From: Xanthomonas sp. DAR 34887
Lineage (GTDB): Bacteria > Pseudomonadota > Gammaproteobacteria > Xanthomonadales > Xanthomonadaceae
Assembly (NCBI RefSeq): GCF_041245805.1
Contig: NZ_CP162490.1
Location: forward strand, 845,001-909,000
DNA length: 64,000 nt
Direction of reading: 5' to 3'
The position numbers were made by a program, and so were the translations under genes. The notes below the pieces were generated by a model. That model was not told where the DNA came from, did no database searches, and was given only the letters and a program-made list of their open reading frames with translations. Each line of letters starts with the position of its first letter. Positions within the stretch are counted from its first letter, which is position 1. This document shows positions 16,291-25,593 of this stretch, piece after piece.

Positions 16291-17222
16291 TACAACGCAT
16301 ACCCGAACTGCTGCTTGAACTGGTCGTTGAACTCGTCGAAGTCGAATCGCTGGTTCTGGGTGCCCGGGTGTTCCACCTTCAGCGCCCCCATCAGATTGCC
16401 CATGCGGCCGATCGTCAGCCAGTCGCAGCCGCGCTCGATACCGAAGATCAGGCCGGCGCGGAAGGCGTCGCCGCAGCCGGTCGGGTCGACTACGCGGCGC
16501 TCGTGCGCCGGCGGGATGTCGTAGGTCTTGTCGGGGGTGTAGACCAGCGCGCCCTTCGGGCCCTGGGTGGTGATGTAGGCCTGCACCCGCGAGACGATGT
16601 CCTGCTCGTTCCAGCCGGTGCGCTCCTGCAGCAGGTTGGACTCGTAGTCGTTGACCACCACGTAGTCGGCCTGTTCGATGAAGGTGCGCAGCTCCGGGCC
16701 GTTGAACAGCGGCATCGCCTGGCCGGGATCGAAGATGAAGGGGATGCCCCCGGCGGCGAACTCCTCGGCGTTCTGGATCATGCCCTCGCGCCCGTCCGGG
16801 CCGACCAGGCCCAGGGTCACGCCCGGCACGTCGCGCACGTGGTTCTCGTAGCTGCGCATCATCGCGCCGGGGTGGAACGCGGTGATCTGGTTGTTGTCGT
16901 GGTCGGTGGTGATGAACGCCTGCGGGGTGAACAGCTCGTCGATCACCTTGACCCGCGACAGGTCGATGCCCAGCGTCTCGAAATGCTCGCGGTACGGGCC
17001 GAAATCCTGGCCCACCGTGCCCATCGGGATCGGGTGGCCGCCCAGCAGGTGCAGGTTGTAGGCGATGTTGCCGGCGCAGCCGCCGAACTCGCGGCGCATC
17101 CGTGGCACCAGGAACGACACGTTCAGGATGTGCACCTTGTCCGGCAGGATGTGGTTCTTGAACTGGTCCGGGAACACCATGATGGTGTCGAAAGCGAGGG
17201 AACCACAGATCAGTGCGGACAT
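16290..17222 (-). CDS. PfkB-family sugar/nucleoside kinase, adenosine kinase-like
   Basis: Encodes 310 aa from the Met of MSALICGS; an in-frame Met 11 codons earlier is less likely because the conserved fold starts at ALICGSLAFDT. PfkB signatures are FGGCAGNIAYNLHLLGG near the N-terminus and DPTGCGDAFRAG with the catalytic Asp near residue 250. The sequence is closest in style to bacterial adenosine kinases of the ribokinase fold, which phosphorylate adenosine with ATP; other nucleosides or sugars are possible. It stands alone with its own terminator. Confidence 0.85.
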   Translation of the reverse strand: MSALICGSLAFDTIMVFPDQFKNHILPDKVHILNVSFLVPRMRREFGGCAGNIAYNLHLLGGHPIPMGTVGQDFGPYREHFETLGIDLSRVKVIDELFTPQAFITTDHDNNQITAFHPGAMMRSYENHVRDVPGVTLGLVGPDGREGMIQNAEEFAAGGIPFIFDPGQAMPLFNGPELRTFIEQADYVVVNDYESNLLQERTGWNEQDIVSRVQAYITTQGPKGALVYTPDKTYDIPPAHERRVVDPTGCGDAFRAGLIFGIERGCDWLTIGRMGNLMGALKVEHPGTQNQRFDFDEFNDQFKQQFGYAL

Positions 17223-17382
17223 CGGGCAGGCCTTGGCGGAGGGATGAGCCCGCATTCAGGCGGGCAGCGTGCGGGGTCGCCGCGGCGCAAAGGGTAACGG
17301 CTGCGGCCGGGCAGGGCCAGACGCACGATCCTCGGCGGCGCCGCCAAGCGCACGCAAGGCGCGGTTTTAGCGAGAATTTTCC

Positions 17383-17411
17383 TTGCCCGCACCCAGGTGG
17401 GTTGTTACGCT
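17383..17411 (+). promoter_or_regulatory. Possible sigma-70 promoter of the mre operon
   Basis: TTGCCC, 17-bp spacer, TACGCT. The match is moderate (4/6 and 3/6), but it sits in the only AT-richer stretch before mreB, about 75 bp upstream of the start codon. Confidence 0.35.
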
Positions 17412-17484
17412 AGCAGACTTCGTTTTCTGCCCATTTTTTCGCCATTCGGCGACGGCACGCGACTCCCCAGGACTCAATTCCCCG

Positions 17485-18531
17485 ATGTTCAAGAAACTCC
17501 GCGGCATGTTCTCCAACGACCTGTCCATCGATCTGGGCACGGCCAACACCCTCATCTACGTGCGTGGCCAGGGCATCGTGCTGAACGAACCGTCGGTGGT
17601 CGCGGTGCGCCAGGACCGGGCGATCGGCGGCACCCGCTCGGTGGCCGCGGTCGGCGCCGAGGCCAAGCAGATGCTTGGCCGTACCCCGGGCCACATCACC
17701 ACCATCCGCCCGATGAAGGATGGCGTCATCGCCGACTTCACCTACACCGAGGCGATGCTGAAGCACTTCATCAAGAAAGTGCACAAGTCGCGCTTCCTGC
17801 GTCCGAGCCCGCGCGTGCTGGTGTGCGTGCCGGCCGGCTCCACCCAGGTCGAGCGCCGCGCGATCAAGGAATCGGCCGAGGAGGCCGGCGCCCGCGACGT
17901 GTACCTGATCGAGGAACCGATGGCCGCGGCGATCGGCGCCGGCATGCCGGTCACCGAGGCGCGCGGCTCGATGGTCATCGACATCGGTGGCGGCACCACC
18001 GAGGTGGCGGTGATCTCGCTGAACGGCATCGTCTACTCGCAGTCGGTGCGCATCGGCGGCGACCGCTTCGACGAGTCGATCACCAACTACGTGCGCCGCA
18101 ACCACGGCATGCTGATCGGCGAGGCCACCGCCGAGCGCATCAAGCTGCAGATCGGCTGCGCCTATCCGCAGGAAGAGGTGCAGGAGATGGAAATCTCCGG
18201 CCGCAACCTCGCCGAGGGCGTGCCGAAGATGATCAAGATCAACTCCAACGAGGTGCTCGAAGCGCTACACGAGCCGCTGTCGGGCATCGTCTCGGCGGTC
18301 AAGCTGGCCCTGGAGCAGACCCCGCCGGAACTGTGCGCCGACGTCGCCGAGCGCGGCATCGTGCTGACCGGCGGCGGCGCGCTGCTGCGCGACCTGGACC
18401 GGCTGATCTCCGAGGAGACCGGCCTGCACGTGCAGGTCGCCGACGATCCGCTGACCTGCGTGGCCCGCGGCGGCGGCCGTGCGCTGGAGCTGGTGGACAT
18501 GCACGGCAACGAGTTCTTCGCGCCGGAGTGA
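17485..18531 (+). CDS. mreB: Rod shape-determining protein MreB
   Basis: Encodes 348 aa, the normal family length. MreB is the bacterial actin that forms filaments under the inner membrane and guides the elongasome. Actin-fold phosphate motifs are visible: SIDLGTANTLIYV near residue 14, IDIGGGTTEVAVIS near 165 and LTGGGALLRDLD near 292. It starts at MFKKLRGMF. It heads the mreB-mreC-mreD-mrdA-mrdB operon; a repeat pair occupies the gap before mreC. Confidence 0.97.
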   Translation: MFKKLRGMFSNDLSIDLGTANTLIYVRGQGIVLNEPSVVAVRQDRAIGGTRSVAAVGAEAKQMLGRTPGHITTIRPMKDGVIADFTYTEAMLKHFIKKVHKSRFLRPSPRVLVCVPAGSTQVERRAIKESAEEAGARDVYLIEEPMAAAIGAGMPVTEARGSMVIDIGGGTTEVAVISLNGIVYSQSVRIGGDRFDESITNYVRRNHGMLIGEATAERIKLQIGCAYPQEEVQEMEISGRNLAEGVPKMIKINSNEVLEALHEPLSGIVSAVKLALEQTPPELCADVAERGIVLTGGGALLRDLDRLISEETGLHVQVADDPLTCVARGGGRALELVDMHGNEFFAPE

Positions 18532-18538
18532 TGGTGAG

Positions 18539-18694
18539 GCCGGGAATCGGGAATGGGGAATGGGGAATCGAACGGCCCATCCGCACCGACACTGCCGGCT
18601 CCGCATCCGCCACCGTGCCTGCGCCCCGGCCTGATCGAGCCGGGAGCGCGCTGTTGTTTTCCGATTCCCCATTCCCAATTCCCTCTTCCCGGCT
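18539..18694. repeat. Heptamer-block inverted repeat, copy 2
   Basis: Left arm 18539-18570 (GGGAATCGGGAATGGGGA) and right arm 18661-18694 (CCGATTCCCCATTCCC), filling the mreB-mreC gap. Both arms use the GGGAAT version, so they complement each other. Confidence 0.85.
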
Positions 18695-18701
18695 CTAGCC
18701 C

Positions 18702-19832
18702 GTGCCTCCCTACGCCGGTCCTCCCGTCACTGCCCGCCCGGGCGAAGCCGCCAGCACGCCGCGCCTGTTGGCGTACCTGGCCCTGGCGGTGGTGCTGATC
18801 GTGCTCGACGCGCAGGCCGGCTGGCTGGCCCAGTTGCGCAGCCAGACCAACCTGTTGGTGCAGCCGCTGTGGGCGCTGGCCGGGTTGCCGGGCCGGCTCG
18901 GTTCGCAGGTGCAGGAGAACGCCGCCAGCCATGCGCAGCTGGTCAAGGAAAACCGCGCGCTGCGCAACGAACTGTTGATCGCCAAGGCGCGGCTGACCCG
19001 GCTGCAGACCGCGGCGCTGGACAACGCGCAGCTGCGCGAGCTGCTCGGCGTGGCCGAGCGCCGCGGCCTGGATGTGCAGCTGGCGCCGATCCTGGACATC
19101 GACCTGGACCCGACCCGGCAGCGCCTGGTGCTCGACGCCGGCAGCCGCGACGGCGTGCATGTCGGCCAGGCGGTGATCGATGCCGGCGGGCTGATGGGCC
19201 AGGTGATCGAGGTGACCCCGCTGCACTCCACCGTGCTGCTGCTCACCGACCCCGACCACGCGGTGCCGGTGACGGTGGCGCGCAACGGCGTGCGCCTGAT
19301 CGTCTACGGCCGCGGCGACACCCTGGAACTGCGCGACGTGCCGCTCAGCGCCGGGGTCGAGGTCGGCGACGAGATCGTCACCTCCGGCCTCGGCGGGCGC
19401 TTCCCGGCCGGCTTCCCGGTCGGCACGGTGGCGACCCTGCGCCCGGACGACACCCACGCCTTCCTGGTCGGCAACCTGAAGCCGGCGGCGAAGCTGGACC
19501 GGGGGCGGGATGTGCTGTTGCTGCGGCCTTCGGCCTCCGCAACGGGATTGGGGAGTGGGGATTCGGGATTGGATAAAAGCGGCGCCAGCGGTGGCGGCAA
19601 TGGTCGTGTGCCATCCGCGGCTTCCACCGCGCCAACTCAGCCGGCCTCCTCCCCACTTCCGGACTCCCAGCAGGCCACGCCTTCGCGATCGGCCGCCACC
19701 CCGCCGCCGGCACGTACCGCGACGGCTCCCGCGGCCGCCGCCGCGCCCGCTGCCCGCAAACAGCCGTTATCCCCTCGAATCCCGAATCCCGAATCCCCAA
19801 TCCCGGCGTCTCCACAGGAGACGCAGCAATGA
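18702..19832 (+). CDS. mreC: Rod shape-determining protein MreC with repeat-derived C-terminal tail
   Basis: Encodes 376 aa from a GTG start. One transmembrane helix (about residues 25-42), a coiled coil (about 65-110) and the periplasmic beta-barrel domain follow in the normal order up to about residue 278. Residues 281-376 are low-complexity (Ser/Gly, then Ala/Pro/Thr) and are encoded by a complete heptamer-repeat element (19543-19807). MreC connects MreB to PBP2 and RodA. The stop overlaps the mreD start by ATGA, so the extended tail is in frame with the downstream organisation. Confidence 0.95.
   Translation: MPPYAGPPVTARPGEAASTPRLLAYLALAVVLIVLDAQAGWLAQLRSQTNLLVQPLWALAGLPGRLGSQVQENAASHAQLVKENRALRNELLIAKARLTRLQTAALDNAQLRELLGVAERRGLDVQLAPILDIDLDPTRQRLVLDAGSRDGVHVGQAVIDAGGLMGQVIEVTPLHSTVLLLTDPDHAVPVTVARNGVRLIVYGRGDTLELRDVPLSAGVEVGDEIVTSGLGGRFPAGFPVGTVATLRPDDTHAFLVGNLKPAAKLDRGRDVLLLRPSASATGLGSGDSGLDKSGASGGGNGRVPSAASTAPTQPASSPLPDSQQATPSRSAATPPPARTATAPAAAAAPAARKQPLSPRIPNPESPIPASPQETQQ
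19543..19807. repeat. Heptamer-block inverted repeat, copy 3, inside mreC
   Basis: Left arm 19543-19572 (GGGATTGGGGAGTGGGGA) and right arm 19775-19807 (CGAATCCCGAATCCCG), with a 202-bp spacer. The whole element is translated as the mreC tail. Confidence 0.85.
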
Positions 19833-20314
19833 GCCGCCTGCGCAGCAAAGGCTGGGTGCTCCCGGTCAGCGTGATCCTGGCGCTGCTGCTGGGGCTGTTG
19901 CCGTTGCCGCTGTTGCTGCAGCCGCTGCGGCCGTACTGGCTGGCGCTGGTGGTGGCGTACTGGGTGATCGAGACGCCGGACAAGGTCGGGCTGGGCTTCG
20001 CCTTCGCCATCGGCGTGGTCGCCGATCTGCTGTACGGCGGGGTGCTCGGCGAACAGGCGCTGCGGCTGGTGATCCTGAGTTTCATCCTGCAGCGCTTCCG
20101 CGCGCGCATCCGCTTCTTCCCGATGTCGCAGCAGGCGCTGGCGATCGGCGGCTTGCTGGTCAACGACCGCATCGTCGCCGCGGCCGTGCACCTGGCGGTG
20201 GGCGAGCCGACGCTGCCGTGGAACTACTGGTGGGCGCCGCTGCTGGGCATGGCGCTGTGGCCGCCGCTGTTCGTGCTGCTGGACGCGCTGCGGCTGGGCC
20301 GGCGGAGCAAGTAG
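19829..20314 (+). CDS. mreD: Rod shape-determining protein MreD
   Basis: Encodes 161 aa, a small inner-membrane protein with about five hydrophobic helices, the usual length for MreD. It contains the LRPYWLALVVAYWVIETP segment typical of the family. The start overlaps the mreC stop and the end is 1 bp before the next start codon, indicating tight translational coupling within the elongasome operon. Confidence 0.95.
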   Translation: MSRLRSKGWVLPVSVILALLLGLLPLPLLLQPLRPYWLALVVAYWVIETPDKVGLGFAFAIGVVADLLYGGVLGEQALRLVILSFILQRFRARIRFFPMSQQALAIGGLLVNDRIVAAAVHLAVGEPTLPWNYWWAPLLGMALWPPLFVLLDALRLGRRSK

Positions 20315-20315
20315 C

Positions 20316-22376
20316 GTGGCCCTGCACACCCGCCGCACGCAGAAGAACCCGCACGCCGAGGCCGAGCAGTTCCGGCGCCGCGCGGCGCTGGGCTTCTTCG
20401 GCGTGCTGGTGGCGCTGGTCGGCCTGGGCGCCTGGTACTTCAAGCTGCAGGTGCTGGACCACGACATCTACGCCACGCGCTCGGACGCCAACCGGATCAA
20501 GCCGCGGCCGGTGGTGCCGGGGCGCGGCATGATCTACGACCGCAACGGCCGCCTGCTGGCCGAGAACGTGCCCGCGTTCCGGCTCGACGTGACCCCGGAC
20601 AAGGTCGACGACATGGACGCGTTGCTGGCCGAGCTCGGCAAGGTCATCGCGCTGTCGCCGGAGGACATCGAACGCTTCCAGGCCGCGCGCAAGGCCAGCC
20701 GCAGCTTCCGTCCGGTGACCCTGAAGCTGCGGGTCAGCGAGGAAGAACGCGCGCGTTTCGCGGTTGACCGCTGGCGCTTCCCCGGCGTGGAGCTGGAGCC
20801 CTACCTGACCCGCCACTATCCCTACGGCGAGCTGTTCGCGCACATCATCGGCTACGTCGGCCGCATCGACGAGAAGGACCTGGAGATGCTCGGCGAAGGC
20901 AATGCCGCGCTGACCCACATCGGCAAGTCCGGGCTGGAGCGCTATTACGAAGAGGAACTGCGCGGCAAGGTCGGCTACGAGCAGGTCGAGACCAACGTGC
21001 AGGGCCGCGCGATCCGCACCGTCGGCCGGGTGCCGGCGCAGTCCGGCGCCGACCTGCGCCTGTCCATCGACGCCGACCTGCAGCGCGCGATGGTCGCCGC
21101 GTTCGGCGACTACCAGGGCGCGGCCATCGCGATCGATCCGCGCACCGGCGAGATCCTGGCGATGGTCAGCCTGCCGTCCTACGACCCCAATCTGTTCGTC
21201 AACGGCATCTCGCATGCCGATTTCCAGGCGCTCAACGGCGATCCGTCGCGGCCGCAGTTCAACCGCCTGGTGCTCGGCGGGGTGGCGCCCGGTTCGACCA
21301 TCAAGCCGTTCATGGGCCTGGCCGGGCTCGACAGCGGCACGCGCCGGCCGGAGGACAAGATCCTGTCCACCGGCATGTTCTACCTGCCCGGGGTCAGCCG
21401 CGGCTGGGGCGACTCGCACCGCGGCGGGCACGGCTGGACCGACCTGCGCAAGTCGATCGCGCAGTCGGTCAATACCTACTACTACAAACTCGCCGTCGAC
21501 ATGGGCATCACCAAGGTCGACCAGTACATGGGCCGCTACGGCTTCGGCGTGCCCACCGGCATCGACCTGATGGGCGAGATCGGCGGCATCGTGCCGTCGC
21601 CGGCGTACAAGGCCAAGAGCCGCAAGGAAGCGTGGTATCCCGGCGACACGGTCAACATCGCGATCGGCCAGGGCGACTGGAAGGTGACCCCGCTGCAGCT
21701 GGTGCGCGCGGTGGCCGGCATCGCCGATGGCCAGCTACGCACCCCGCACCTGGTGATGGCCCAGCGCGGCGCGTTCGACCAGCCGTGGACGCCGGTGGCG
21801 CTCGGCCCGGGCAAGCCGATCAGCGACAACCCCGGCAACCTGCAGGCGGTGCGCGAGGGCATGATGGACACCATGCGTCCGGGCGGCAGCGGCCATGCGA
21901 TCGCGGTCAGCGCGCCGTACCAGATGGCCGGCAAGACCGGCACCGCGCAGGTGGTCAGCCGCAAGGGCCTGGCCGCGGTGGATCCGCGCAGCCTGCCGAT
22001 GCACCTGCGCCATCGCTCGCTGTTCGAGGGCTTCGCCCCGGCCGAGCAGCCGACCATCGCCCTGGCGATCGCGGTGGAAGGCGGCGGCTACGGCGCCAGC
22101 ACCGCCGCGCCGATCGCGCGCAAGATCTTCGATGCCTGGCTGCTCGGCCGCTTGCCGCCCGGCGTCGAGCCGCTGGACAGCCTGCGCGGCGCCACCGCGT
22201 TCGGCAGCCAGCTGTACTACGCCGAGGATCCGGGCTCGCGCGGCGCCGCCGACGCGGTGGCGCTGGCCGCCGGCGAACGCCCGGTGCTGATCGGCCCGGT
22301 CGAGGTGGAAGCCGCCGCCGTGCCGCTGCCCGCCGCGCCGCCGCCGATCCCCGACGAGATCCCGGACGAACGATGA
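20316..22376 (+). CDS. mrdA: Penicillin-binding protein 2 (elongasome transpeptidase)
   Basis: Encodes 686 aa from a GTG start. A short cytoplasmic part and one transmembrane helix (about 30-47) precede the pedestal domain. The transpeptidase domain has SxxK with Ser327 (STIK), SVN in QSVNTYYY, and K540-T-G. It cross-links peptidoglycan during cell elongation together with RodA, whose gene starts within the last bases of this one. A Pro/Ala-rich acidic tail closes the protein. Confidence 0.96.
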   Translation: MALHTRRTQKNPHAEAEQFRRRAALGFFGVLVALVGLGAWYFKLQVLDHDIYATRSDANRIKPRPVVPGRGMIYDRNGRLLAENVPAFRLDVTPDKVDDMDALLAELGKVIALSPEDIERFQAARKASRSFRPVTLKLRVSEEERARFAVDRWRFPGVELEPYLTRHYPYGELFAHIIGYVGRIDEKDLEMLGEGNAALTHIGKSGLERYYEEELRGKVGYEQVETNVQGRAIRTVGRVPAQSGADLRLSIDADLQRAMVAAFGDYQGAAIAIDPRTGEILAMVSLPSYDPNLFVNGISHADFQALNGDPSRPQFNRLVLGGVAPGSTIKPFMGLAGLDSGTRRPEDKILSTGMFYLPGVSRGWGDSHRGGHGWTDLRKSIAQSVNTYYYKLAVDMGITKVDQYMGRYGFGVPTGIDLMGEIGGIVPSPAYKAKSRKEAWYPGDTVNIAIGQGDWKVTPLQLVRAVAGIADGQLRTPHLVMAQRGAFDQPWTPVALGPGKPISDNPGNLQAVREGMMDTMRPGGSGHAIAVSAPYQMAGKTGTAQVVSRKGLAAVDPRSLPMHLRHRSLFEGFAPAEQPTIALAIAVEGGGYGASTAAPIARKIFDAWLLGRLPPGVEPLDSLRGATAFGSQLYYAEDPGSRGAADAVALAAGERPVLIGPVEVEAAAVPLPAAPPPIPDEIPDER

Positions 22377-23491
22377 AGGATTTCCTGCGCTGGCTGGCCG
22401 ATCTCGGCGGCCGTTTCACCCGCACCCTGGACTGGCCGATGTGCCTGGCCCTGGGCGCGTTGATGGTGATCGGCCTGGCGGTGCTCAAGAGCGCCGGCGG
22501 CCAGGCCGGCGGCAACCATCTGATGCTGGCCCAGGCGGTGCGCTTCGCGATCGGCGCGGCGGCGATGTGGGGCCTGTCGCGGGTCTCGGCGCTGCGCCTG
22601 CGCGCATGGACGCCACTGATCTACGCGCTGTCGATGCTGCCGCTGCTGGCGGTGTTCGCGCTGGGCACCGGCAAGTACGGCCGGCAATGGCTGGACCTGA
22701 AGGTGTTCTACCTGCAGCCGGCCGAGCTGCTGAAGATCAGCATGCCGATGATGGTGGCCTGGTACCTGCACCGCGTGCCGCTGCCGCCGCGCGTGCCCAC
22801 GGTGCTGGTCAGCGGGGTGATCATCGGCCTGCCGACCGCGCTGATCATGCTGCAGCCGGACTTCGGCACCGGCGTGCTGATCGCCGCCAGCGGCGGCTTC
22901 GTGCTGCTGCTGGCCGGGCTGCCGTGGTGGTGGGTGGGCATCGCGGTCGGCGGCGTCGCCGCGGCCGCGCCGGTGGCCTGGTTCTGGCTGCTGCGGCCGT
23001 ACCAGAAGGACCGGATCATGATGTTCCTCAATCCGGAGAACGATGCGCTGGGGGCCGGCTGGAACATCATCCAGTCCAAGATCGCGATCGGTTCCGGCGG
23101 CCTGCACGGCAAGGGCTGGGGCCTGGGTTCGCAGTCGCACCTGAACTTCATTCCCGAGCAGACCACCGACTTCGCGTTCTCGGTGCTCAGCGAGGAATTC
23201 GGCTGGATCGGCGTGGCCACGGTGCTGACCCTGTACCTGGTGGTGATCGGGCGCTGCCTGTGGATTGCCACGCAGGCGCGTGACACGTTTTCGCGCCTGC
23301 TCGCCGGCGCCACCGGCCTGGCGTTTTTCGTCTATGTGCTGGTCAACGGCGGCATGATCTCCGGGCTGCTGCCGGTGGTCGGCGTGCCGATGCCGCTGAT
23401 GAGTTACGGCGGCACCTCGGCGGTGTCGCTGTTGGCCGGGCTGGGCCTGGTGATGGCGGTCAAGGCGCACCGCCCGGTGCACGGCTACTGA
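22373..23491 (+). CDS. mrdB: RodA, SEDS-family peptidoglycan glycosyltransferase
   Basis: Encodes 372 aa with about ten transmembrane helices. SEDS features include YGRQWLDL, LQPAELLKIS, QPDFGTG, an Asn/Gln-rich WNIIQSKIAIGSGG loop, HLNFIPEQTTDFAFSVLSEE and the final MPLMSYGGTS. RodA polymerises glycan strands and works with PBP2. It starts by ATGA overlap with mrdA and is the last gene of the elongasome operon here. Confidence 0.96.
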   Translation: MKDFLRWLADLGGRFTRTLDWPMCLALGALMVIGLAVLKSAGGQAGGNHLMLAQAVRFAIGAAAMWGLSRVSALRLRAWTPLIYALSMLPLLAVFALGTGKYGRQWLDLKVFYLQPAELLKISMPMMVAWYLHRVPLPPRVPTVLVSGVIIGLPTALIMLQPDFGTGVLIAASGGFVLLLAGLPWWWVGIAVGGVAAAAPVAWFWLLRPYQKDRIMMFLNPENDALGAGWNIIQSKIAIGSGGLHGKGWGLGSQSHLNFIPEQTTDFAFSVLSEEFGWIGVATVLTLYLVVIGRCLWIATQARDTFSRLLAGATGLAFFVYVLVNGGMISGLLPVVGVPMPLMSYGGTSAVSLLAGLGLVMAVKAHRPVHGY

Positions 23492-23828
23492 GCGTTGCGC
23501 GCCGCCGGCGCGCGCTGGCTTAACCGCAAGTATGCGGTGATGTGACAGACGATTGCGGCATGTGTCGGCGCTGCGCACAATTCGCGTCGATGCCACGTCG
23601 CGGCGCCGGATTTTCCGGTCCGCTGCGAGCGCAGGATCTGTTCCGGGTGAGCCATGCGCGGCGTCGACGCCGCCCAGCCGGCCCGCGTCCATCGAGGGGA
23701 GCCAACGCAGCGCATCGTCGATCCGGGCCTGGCCCGTTTCGTTCTTCTGCGTCCGTCCGCGCCTGTCCTCCTCGCGTCTTCTCCCGTGGTTCCTGTCCGC
23801 TCGGCTGTGCCGACATGGATGTGTGTCG
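23492..23828. other. Intergenic region, no gene seen
   Basis: Two hairpins follow rodA: a GC-only stem at 23497-23513 and a 6-bp stem at 23523-23538 (ACCGCA/TGCGGT). Neither has a T-run. No promoter stands out before the next gene. Confidence 0.5.
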
Positions 23829-25163
23829 ATGAAATTCCTGCGATTCCTGTTGCTGCTGAGCGTCGTGCTGGGCCTGAGCGGCTATGCGCTGATCCGCTAC
23901 TACTTTCCCAAAGGCGCGATGCATAGCCACGGCTACGGCCGGGTCGCATTGACCCAGCCGGCCGGCCCGCCGCAGGGCATGGTGATCCTGTTCGCCAGCG
24001 GCAACCGCGCGCAGCGCCAGGCGGCGGCAGCGCGCATCGCCGCCACCGGCGCGGTGGTCGCGACGGTCGACGGCGATCGCTACCTGATGCGCCTGCAGCG
24101 TGGCGGCAGCGGCTGCGAGCATGCCTGGCACGATGCCGAACAGCTGAGCCGGCACCTGCAGCGCGACCTGCACGGCGACCGCTACTTCCTGCCGATGCTG
24201 GCCGGTACCGGCACCGGTGCGACCCTGGCCGAGCGCATCGTCGGCGCCGCGCCCGCGGCGACCCTGGGCGGGGCGATCGGCATCGCGCCGGCGCCGACCG
24301 AGGTCTGCGCCGGCACCGCGCAAGCCAACAGCGCGCAGGGCTTCGTCGATCTCGCGGCGGCACCGGTGGGCGCTGCGCCGGAGACGGCGCTGGCCGCGCG
24401 CGTGGCCGCGCACCTGCACACGCCGGGCAGCGGCGGTGCGCTCGACGACCTGCCGTTGACCGAACTGCCAGTGCGCGTGCCCGGCGCGCCGCTGGCGATC
24501 GTGCTGTCCGGCGACGGCGGCTGGCGCGATATCGACAAGGGCATGGCCGAGGCCTTGCAGCAGCGCGGCATCGCAGTGGTCGGCTGGGACAGCCTGCGCT
24601 ACTTCTGGCGCGACAAGCCGCCGGCGCAGGCCAGCGCCGACCTGGCGCGGGTCATCGACCACTACCAGCAGCGCTGGCATCCGCAGCGCATCCTGCTGGT
24701 GGGCTATTCCTTCGGCGCCACCGCGATGCCGTTCATGTACAACCGCCTGCCGCCGGCGCAGCGCGCGCAGGTCGGCCTGCTGGCCTTGTTCGGCGTGGAC
24801 CACAAGGCCGATTTCCAGATCCGCGTGCGCAACTGGTTCGACCTGGGCGATGCCGCCGACGCCAAGCCGGTGCTGCCGGAAATCGCGCGCATCGCGCCGT
24901 CGCAGCTGCTGTGCGTATACGGCGACCAGGAGAAGGACACGGTGTGCCCGCAGCTGCGCGACAGCGGCGCGAAGATCGTCGCGCTGCACGGCGGCCACCA
25001 TTTCGACCAGCATCCGGCCGGCCTGGCGACGATCGTGGACGCGCGCTGGCAGCAGCTTGCAGAAGACGCGCGCCATCCTGTCGCGGCGCTCGATGCCGGG
25101 CATCCGCATGCAGGTACGGCGCAACCCATGCCGCTGCACACGCCGCCTGGGGCGCTGCAATAA
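23829..25163 (+). CDS. AcvB/VirJ-family periplasmic hydrolase
   Basis: Encodes 444 aa. The N-terminal hydrophobic segment (about 4-25) is a signal peptide or anchor. Two alpha/beta-hydrolase-like halves follow, as in AcvB rather than the shorter VirJ. The second half has LSGDGGWRDID, the nucleophile elbow GYSFGA (near residue 300) and a late HGGHHFD with the probable catalytic His. Characterised AcvB-type proteins hydrolyse lysyl-phosphatidylglycerol in the periplasm and affect virulence in Agrobacterium. The same substrate here is inference, and no mprF-like partner lies in this window. Confidence 0.85.
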   Translation: MKFLRFLLLLSVVLGLSGYALIRYYFPKGAMHSHGYGRVALTQPAGPPQGMVILFASGNRAQRQAAAARIAATGAVVATVDGDRYLMRLQRGGSGCEHAWHDAEQLSRHLQRDLHGDRYFLPMLAGTGTGATLAERIVGAAPAATLGGAIGIAPAPTEVCAGTAQANSAQGFVDLAAAPVGAAPETALAARVAAHLHTPGSGGALDDLPLTELPVRVPGAPLAIVLSGDGGWRDIDKGMAEALQQRGIAVVGWDSLRYFWRDKPPAQASADLARVIDHYQQRWHPQRILLVGYSFGATAMPFMYNRLPPAQRAQVGLLALFGVDHKADFQIRVRNWFDLGDAADAKPVLPEIARIAPSQLLCVYGDQEKDTVCPQLRDSGAKIVALHGGHHFDQHPAGLATIVDARWQQLAEDARHPVAALDAGHPHAGTAQPMPLHTPPGALQ

Positions 25164-25593
25164 CGCTGTCGCTGTCCCGGCGGCGTGGCGCTGCTGGTGC
25201 TGGAACGAGTGACGCTCCAGCCGCGAACGGCCATGCACGCATGGCCGCCGCGCCCGCATCCAACGGTTCATCTGGCTCGCTGCGCTGAAGGCCAGCAACG
25301 TGCGTATCCGCGCGCACAACTCCGATCGGCAACGATCCACCCGTAATGTTGCCAGCGCCTGGGCGATCGGGTGTCCGGCGCGCTGCCCACGTGCAGCGCC
25401 AAGCCGGTCTTGCCGGCGTTGTAGCCGCGGTCGGCACGGCGAGGCGCCAAGCCGGCGGCACCGACATTCATTGTCGCTACCGATCCCCCGCGCCTGTACC
25501 GCGGGTCAATGCGTCGACCGCAATTGATCGCAATCAATGATGGCGGCGGCGCGCGCGCGCACCGTGTCTGTACTGACCGACAGGCACTGGCTC
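25164..25593. other. Intergenic region upstream of the transhydrogenase operon
   Basis: No gene is supported. It contains a short palindrome at 25228-25247 (CGGCCATGC/GCATGGCCG) and an FNR-type dyad at 25524-25537. Confidence 0.5.
25524..25537 (+). promoter_or_regulatory. FNR/Anr-type dyad upstream of pntAA
   Basis: TTGAT-N4-ATCAA is an exact match to the FNR/Anr consensus, and the symmetry extends one base each side. It lies 56 bp upstream of the chosen start codon. Whether this organism has a cognate FNR-type regulator cannot be seen here. Confidence 0.45.

Noticed and set aside
25537..25593. An earlier start for pntAA at 25537.
   Set aside because: The added residues do not match the conserved subunit start and the ATG overlaps the FNR-type dyad.
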